This document shows, in pieces, positions 18,511 to 26,054 of a stretch of 26,054 nucleotides of DNA. The notes below the pieces were generated by a model. The model worked only from the letters and a program-made list of their open reading frames with translations. It was not told where the DNA came from and did no database searches. How positions within the stretch are numbered: the stretch's first letter is position 1; each line of letters opens with the position of its first letter. The stretch is from NCBI GenBank assembly GCA_001953115.1, contig LSSL01002160.1, positions 1-26,054 of the forward strand, read 5' to 3'. A program made the position numbers and the translations under genes. Source of the DNA: Smittium mucronatum (Eukaryota; Kickxellomycota; Harpellomycetes; Harpellales; Legeriomycetaceae).

Positions 18511-21500
18511 AGCAATTATATTAGACGATTACATTTGAGAATACAAATAGCCCGAAAAAAAACTAGATATGTCAAAAAAAAATTAGCAAAAAAAAAAAAA
18601 GAATGCATGTATTATGTATGTAATTTTATTTTAATCGCTGTGGATTTTATATTTGTGCATTAAAATGTTAACCTGGCACTAAAAATTTTCATTTTAAAAA
18701 TTTTAAATACTTAATTAATAAAAAATAGTCAATCGTTATACTATTTAAAAAGACTTTTTTATCTGGATAGATTATTATTGACCCCAGTGGATAAATTTGA
18801 GTTTAAAAAGATTCAAAAATTCTATAACCAATTTATTCCTAAATGTGGGCTATTACTATCTCATTACCCTGATCCCCCTAGATTTTTAAAGTAAGTTCAA
18901 TTAAAATATACGTTAGAATAAAGATTAAATTAAAGACTATAAAGCTATGAAATGGTCAATTTTTGGTTCAAGCTTTTAATATTCTGCAATTACTAATTTT
19001 GCGCCAACGAAAATATAATATTAAAACATTAATTTTTCATAAAATTTTCCGACAAAAATAACTTTATTTAAACTACTTGATTTAAATCCATTTTATTGAT
19101 ATTAAAACAAAGCCATTACAGCGTGACACAAAAATAAAAACAACAATACACTATTAAATTTCAATTATTGGTATGTATGTGATATTAAAGCCTCAAAACC
19201 ATTTTCCTTTAAACATATATTTCCACCATTACCAAAATCTCTAAGTAAATTTTGTTTAAATTTATTCTCAAAAACATTATAATGATATACATAATGTTAA
19301 TTTCAGTGAATTTTTTATTTTCTCTAAAATCGTAATGACATCAAATCCAAATTAAGAATATCAAAAAAAATTATATATCTACGTATCTGATAGTCCATCT
19401 TTTTAGGTTAAAATATTATTAAAATCATATAATCAAGACCAATCTGCTCTTCTCGTTGAATTATAACTATTATAACTCTCTAATTTGTAAATTAATATCA
19501 AAACAATAAAAAAAATTTACCTGATGAAAATTATAATTTCATTTGAAGAAATCTCTATAAAAAATTGCATTTATTAGTTCTATATTTCTTAATTTTTTAT
19601 AATAGATTTCGATTATTAGTGCTATCCCGTTTTTCAGGAATAAAAACATATTTGAATTATAATTCTTTATTACTAGTGCTTAATGATTTTTTTCCTGAAA
19701 TTTTAGATGATTTTTAAAAAGAATTTTTTTATAAAAAATTTGAATAAATATTCTATAGCTTTTTTATAGACCTTAGTGAATTTTCATTTTATTATCCGAT
19801 TTTTTTTTCTTGCATATCAAAATAATATAATTCATAAATATACTGCTTTTTTCTTGAAAAAATCATATATTTCTTGTATTTATAAATCAATTCGCACATC
19901 AGATAGAATCATTTCTTTATTAATGCAACTTTCTCATAAAAATGAATTTGATAATAATACTATTAAACAATGTATTATTTCAAATAATCTTCAATAGCGT
20001 TAATAAAATGAAAAATACCTATCATCCTATATATTTATATAGTTACAAAAAAAGTTGAAAATAAATTTTTCTTGATAACTATAGGAAAAAATTTTAATAT
20101 AATTTTACAATAAATATTATTTTTTTTCTGATGATAATTCTTTTAAATGATGTAATTGTATTCTATGAAACATTAATGTTTATTTTTTATAAATTTTCGA
20201 TGGCTTTATATATATTTTGATGAATAATGCTTCCAAAATCAAAAATATATATCATTTTTAACCAATCATTGGTGTGAATAAAGCATATATATATTTCTAT
20301 AAATCGATAAAAAAGATATCGCCAGTTGAATTCTATAAAAAAAATCTAATAATAGGAAAAGTATTGGATTGTTAAAGATTATTTTCAAGCGTAAATTTTT
20401 GAAAATTTTTAGATAAAACAATTAATTATAACTATTTATACTGCAAACCGTGGCATAAATTTATTAAAAAAAAATTAATTAATGAGAAGAATATTAGGTT
20501 TTTTTTAAATCCGGATAATGAAATTATTTGATCATTTTTAAGACTTTTTTTAAAATGAAATGGGTTTATTTTTTTGTGAATTTTTTTAGATTTCAATTTC
20601 AAATTTTCTGAAATCAGAAATTGGTTTTCTAGATCTTTCTATTCATATTCAAATAAAAAATGAACGCAAAAAGAAAAAAGAATTGTTCCCCAAAAAGCCA
20701 AAATAAAAAAAAAAAATCTATTACATTTATAAATAAACCTATATCTGTTGATATATATGATGCTATTTTTTTTCCGTTTTAATATTCCGAAGATTTCTTT
20801 TTGAAAATATTTCAGAGAAATATTCACTCGCCATTAAATGGAGTAGCCTTATATATAAGCTCTGGAATTCTGAAAATCGGTATTTTAACTAAAAATTCTT
20901 GAAATTTTTTGGATTTAAAAATCATAAATTCTCCCAATTTAATAATGTAAACATAAAAAAAATAAATATACTCGGAAGAATTTGATTATTCAATAAAATT
21001 CTTGCTATTTACCTTTAAAAAATTTAATTGATATAATTAATAAAAGATATTTAGAAATTGGCCAGAAAAAGCTTTTAAAATCAGTTTTCAATGATTTTTT
21101 TTAAAGAAATCATCCTAATTTAATCAAACAAACAAATAAATAATAAGTCTAATTTTCTTTCTTTTTACAAAAAAAATTGAAAAAATCAAAATTACTGTGG
21201 TTAATTTTATTAAAAGTAAATAAAAAAAACCAAGAATAAAAAAATAAACAAATTTACTTATATTTAATAAAAAAATGAATCACATATATGTAAGTATTGA
21301 CTGTATTCAAAATTTCCTTCGCCTACTTATAAAAGCTATATTTTAAATATTTTAAAAGATTTTATTAATAGAAATCTTTATCTTTTTCAATATGTAATTA
21401 TTTCATATAAATATTAAGGGAATAATTTCATGATAAATTTTTTTCCCCATTGCTTTATTCGGTAGATCCATGCACATAAATTCAAATTATAATAAACAAA

Positions 21501-24500
21501 ACATGGCGCTAATAATATCGGCATCAATATATAAAGGTGACTTTACTGAAGAACTAATGGAGATTTCGGATAGGAGAAACTCACCTAATTTTTGTAAATA
21601 AAAATTAAATATAGAAAAATCAAAAAAAATATGCATTTTTCAAAGAAATAATTCGGTTTTAAAGGGTGGCATTTTTTTAATTTACAGGTTAAATAGGTTT
21701 AAAAGTATAGCAAAATTTCCTGGGATCTTCATTCCCAAAGCCATCTAGAAATTGTAAATTTCTAAGAAAAACAGTGGTATTGACTTAAAAAATTTATTAA
21801 AATTTTCAGAATAACTTTAAATAACAGTAAAACCCCCTGACTATTAGAGTTTTTTTCTGGATCATATACTGGAAAAGCACCTTATACCTATTTTTAGAAC
21901 ATTTGTATAAATATTGAAAATTTGAAATATTTTCAAGCTTTAAAAAATGTAATATATTCAGGAAATATTAATGTGGAATAGTATTGATAGTTATAATTGG
22001 ATTTTTATAGTGAATTTTTATTTATTTAAACTTTTATACGAAAAGATTGAAACTATTTTGATGAAAAATAACCTGGATAAATAGCTAATAAATTATTTAT
22101 GTTCCATATTATGGTTCTTTTTTTTGTTTTTTTTGAAATGATATTTATATCTATCTAAATGAAATTTTATTAAAAACTATTAATAATCGAATAAAGGTGA
22201 ATAAAAAAATTACGAAAGTATTAAAAATAATTATTTTCTTTTTAATTTTTTTTTTTTTGATTTAAACGACTTTAATAACAAAAAAGGAGGACAAGAAAAT
22301 TTTTTCTATTATATTTAAAGTTAATTATTGAGAAAAAACTGATATTAAAGTATTTATGAATTAATTTTAAATATTTCAATAAAATTTTATGATAAACGGA
22401 AAAAAATGACATCAAAAGTTGCCAAAATATATATCCTATTTAATAACAGCCATCATTTTATCATAAATCTTGCTTTGGTGAGTCATCTCCTCGAAAGAAA
22501 ATTATAAGTATTAATTTTAGAGCTATAGTTATAAATATTTCTATTTTATTTTATTTTTTTCTAAGAGTTAATGGTATTTTCTATTTTCTATTTTCTTTAG
22601 CCCTTCTCATATTTACTAAATTGTTTTTATTTTAGTATAATATATGATATTTTATAAATTATTCTATATCCGAACTTTAAAATTACAAATATAAAATTAT
22701 ATACAATACTTATTAATAAAATATATCTATAATTATATCTATTTATCCCAAAATACCATTTAATTTTATCTAAATATTTATAAAATATATTTTTACAACC
22801 TAATATCTTTGATTCTGTGGATTTATAATCGTTTTGATGTGAGAGTTGAGTGGTTTTTTATGGGTTAGAATTTTTCTGAGGATAAAAGTCGACCTTGGAG
22901 TATATTTAAACATTTTTTCTTCATAATACTATATAATACTTAGTAATATAAGATTTAAAAATCATAGAAATCTACATATTAGCTAATTTTATAATTCTCG
23001 AAGTTTTTTTTAAGAATATAGTACACATTTTACTGCTTTTTTGACAAAATAAACATCCCAAATTGTTAACGATGCAAAATTATTTGCGTTAATAATCACC
23101 GCAAGGTCAATTCTGCTTTTCGTTATTATTATTGAAAGAACTAGAATTCTTTTTTAATAGTTCCCATTATTTTTTTAACAGTAAATTTTATCCTTGTGCA
23201 TATACGATTGTATAATCCAAATATATATCCATTTTTTAGTATTTTTAATAGTTTATAATAGATTTTAAACTTGTAAGATATTTTCCCCCATTTCAAACTT
23301 TGAAATATTGTCTCTTTTAATCTCTACTTTAAATTTTTTTTCCTTCACCGAATAATTTCTTTTAATTTATTCATATCAATGAAATATTCTCCTTTTGAAC
23401 TTACAAGAGTTTATTTAGAATTTTTAATGAAGTTTTCGAAATTATTTTTATTAATTACAGGGGCTATTATTATATATTTCCACATAACGTCAATAACCTA
23501 AATTCTATCTTTTAAATTTCCGAAATTAAAGTTTTTTTACTTATAAAATGAGCAATAACTTTATTTTGTAAGAAAAAATCAATGATAAAAAAACCAATAT
23601 TTTGGCTGGAAAAATATAGATATATGAAAGATAAATACAAATTACAATTATCTTATGTTTCGAACACTAAGCTATATGAAGAAAATGTATATTGAAATTT
23701 CACAAATTTAAATATTTGAAAATTTCGTGAATTTTTTTCAAAAAAATAAATTTAATCAAGATAATATAAATCAACAGTATATTTTATATTTTTAATTCAT
23801 AACAAGAAGGAGTAATCTTATATGAAGGTATTATAGGAATTATATATATATGGAATTTTAATATTTATAATATATTGAGCTGCTTTATTTGTAATAAAAG
23901 TGATCCCAGTTACACACAAAAATCACATTCAGTGCTATTTCAAAAAAAAGGTCTAATAGGTTTAATCACAATATTTTCCAGATAACATTACTAATTTATA
24001 AAATTTAGAATTCTTTAAATTAACTGGACAATTTTTTACTTCTAAGATTTATCTAATTGGATGTTTTGATTTCTAAAAATATTAAATTAAATAACATAGA
24101 AAAGATTATACTGTAATATATATATATTTATAGCAATAAATGTGTGATAGTAGTTATTTTTTAAATTGAAGTTTTCTTATCAGAATTGGATAATATATAT
24201 TGAATAATGCATAGTAAAAAACTTGTTATTTTATTATACTACATATACTATTTTTTATTAATGGTATATTTTAAGAAGATCTGATAGAAAACTATTTTTC
24301 AACCACATTGTAAATTTATAGATAAGTAATTAGGTGAAGCCTACAATAAGAGAAAAAATCCAATATTTTATTTTTCGAGTATATTGATAAATTTATGTGA
24401 TTTAGATATTGTTATTGAACATGATTTTTTTTAGATAATTGAGAGTTTGAGATTACAAAGGCTAATTTTAATTATAATAAAAAAAAATTTCTTACGAAAA

Positions 24501-26054
24501 AACTAGGTTTAAATTGATTAAAAATCAATTTAAATACCAAATATATTTATTAAATTATATAAATGGGTGATTAAATACCTAAAAAAATCTATATCTTTTC
24601 TAAAAAAAATTCAGAAAAAATAGGTTCTTACCAAAAAAAATTAAAAAACAAATTTAAAGAATGTGCAATAAAATAAAGATTAAATTTAGTTAAATTCGGA
24701 ATAAGTAAATAATTTTTTTTAAAGTGTATCTAATTATATAAAAATTTGAAAATTAAAATAAATTGAATAGAAAAATTACAGAAGTAGCAAGTTTGAACGC
24801 AAAAATGCGAAATGTATTTTTTAAACCACAAAAGTTTTTCAAAAGTTTAGATTCAATGTTCCATTCAAATAAAATGTTCAGAGATTCTTATTTAAGATTA
24901 ATAAGCATTTGAATTCTCTAAATACAAATTTACTTTAGCCGAATTCGAATATATATATTTTTGGATTTATTTAGTATAAATTTACACATTTTTTTTAGTT
25001 TTAGTTTTTTTTAGTTTTTAAAAATTTCATTGGTTTATTTCTATTTCACTTTATCGATTATTTACACAACACAAAAATAAATATTTTTTTTATATGATAG
25101 CATTTTCAGGATTAAATTTGATTAAAAAACAAAAAAAATTTCTAGCCAAATTCATCTTATGGTTTTTTTAAATAATTAAATAAAATATTGATAATATTCT
25201 TTGTCAGAGAAATAAATTATATCTGATTTATTTTTCAGAAAAAAAAATTGAATAAACGTATTAAGAAACTCTTTTTAGTTAATAATGAATTCAAAATATA
25301 TTTAATTTAGTAGTCAAATTATATTTATGTCTATCTTTAATTAATAACCAATGAATATAATTGATTTAAATAGAGAGTCCACTAATAATAAATTTTAAAT
25401 TTGACAACGAAAAAAAAATATTAAATATAAAATTAAAAATTAAGTATTTAAATAAGTAAAAGAAATGATTTTTATATTAAGATATTGTTTTTAAAACATG
25501 CGAACACCCCTTATTTTATTAATAAATTTCTTTTTTCAATTAGTGCTACATTTTTACATTCATATAATGGTGAAAAAATTCTTTGGTAGATTATTGCTAA
25601 TTTGGAATTATAATTTATTTGTTTAAATAAATGAACTTTGCATAAATTTTAAAATTATTTTTTTCCTTTAAATTTTCTAAGATCTGTTTTATCTAATTGT
25701 ATGAAGTTTTTTTATAATAGAAAAAAAAGTTGGCGTTAATCGGTAGAAAAAATCTGGAAAAATAGATAAAACCTGAAAATCTCCGCAAATTCTTGAAAAT
25801 TTGTATAGCATCTATTTTTTAACAGTCATTCTTGTCCGCAAATTTCGGAAAAATTGCGCAATTTTTTTTTGAAATATAAACATTGGCTATTTTTTTTCTT
25901 TTGGCTAAACCTTAACTTTTGCTATAATAAATTTTCAATAATGTTTAATACAAGCGATTCTTTCGTCTTTTCACAAATATTTTACCCACTATTTATGTAT
26001 CATTTTTACTCTTTCAGGGCAAGTGTTAAATTATAGCTATCACTATCCTATAAT
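18511..26054. other. Extremely AT-rich gene desert
   Basis: About 7.5 kb consists of A/T runs, short TATATA tracts and frequent stops. Frames at 19776-19997, 20639-20827 and 25854-26036 are Phe/Ile/Lys/Asn-rich chance frames with no domain. No exon chain, tRNA, rRNA, tandem array or inverted repeat was recognised. TTTAGAAATTGGCCAG at 21050-21065 is an exact 16-base match to the VPS22/PRKRIP1 promoter. The region is even more AT-biased than the left part of the window. Confidence 0.5.

Noticed and set aside
19776..19997. 73-codon plus-strand frame in the desert
   Set aside because: Phe/Ile/Lys/Asn-rich with no domain, no splice context and no promoter signal.
1..26054. CRISPR array, prokaryotic defence locus or operon structure
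   Set aside because: The window is eukaryotic (spliceosomal introns, nuclear housekeeping genes). No regularly spaced identical repeats with unique spacers exist; the 21-base periodicity near 16.7 and 18.4 kb is a degenerate tandem repeat without spacers.

Overview
The window is strongly AT-rich eukaryotic DNA, most likely fungal. Protein genes are interrupted by short spliceosomal introns (59-93 bases, GTAAGT/GTAATT-type donors, TAG or CAG acceptors). One gene carries the middle homology region typical of fungal zinc-cluster regulators. The mix of this fungal regulator with CFIm25 and PRKRIP1, both absent from budding yeast, points to an early-diverging fungus. A Kickxellomycotina/Harpellales-like or other zoosporic/zygomycete-grade lineage is my guess from protein style only.

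Layout. 1-2.4 kb: decayed MULE-type transposase (DDE positions still visible) with a conserved 3' segment, then a second short coding relic. 3.7-9.6 kb: the gene block, with four genes. VPS22/SNF8 (ESCRT-II; minus strand, five exons, reconstructed here) is divergent from PRKRIP1 (spliceosome-associated; plus strand). PRKRIP1 converges on CFIm25/NUDT21 (pre-mRNA 3'-end processing; minus strand). Upstream of that is a minus-strand fungal-specific transcription-factor-like gene, rebuilt as four exons including a 13-base internal exon, with no zinc cluster. 9.7-15.1 kb: no gene, but several families of short inverted-repeat elements, including TTAA-flanked copies and one clear nested insertion with its empty site preserved. 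15.6-16.4 kb: a GC-richer island that looks like the 5' part of a mobile element (gag-like reading frames with a +1 offset). 16.6-18.5 kb: relics of a protein with a 21-base (7-codon) repeat, in opposite orientations, flanking an inverted copy of the MULE 3' segment. 18.5-26.05 kb: extremely AT-rich DNA in which I find no gene.

The genes do not form one pathway. Three are conserved housekeeping genes (endosomal sorting, splicing, polyadenylation) packed head-to-head and tail-to-tail. The rest is transposon debris. I found no convincing new multi-gene system. The most original observations are the nested miniature element with its empty site, the TTAA miniature family, the heptad-repeat relics, the insertion in the CFIm25 Nudix loop and the DNA-binding-less regulator.
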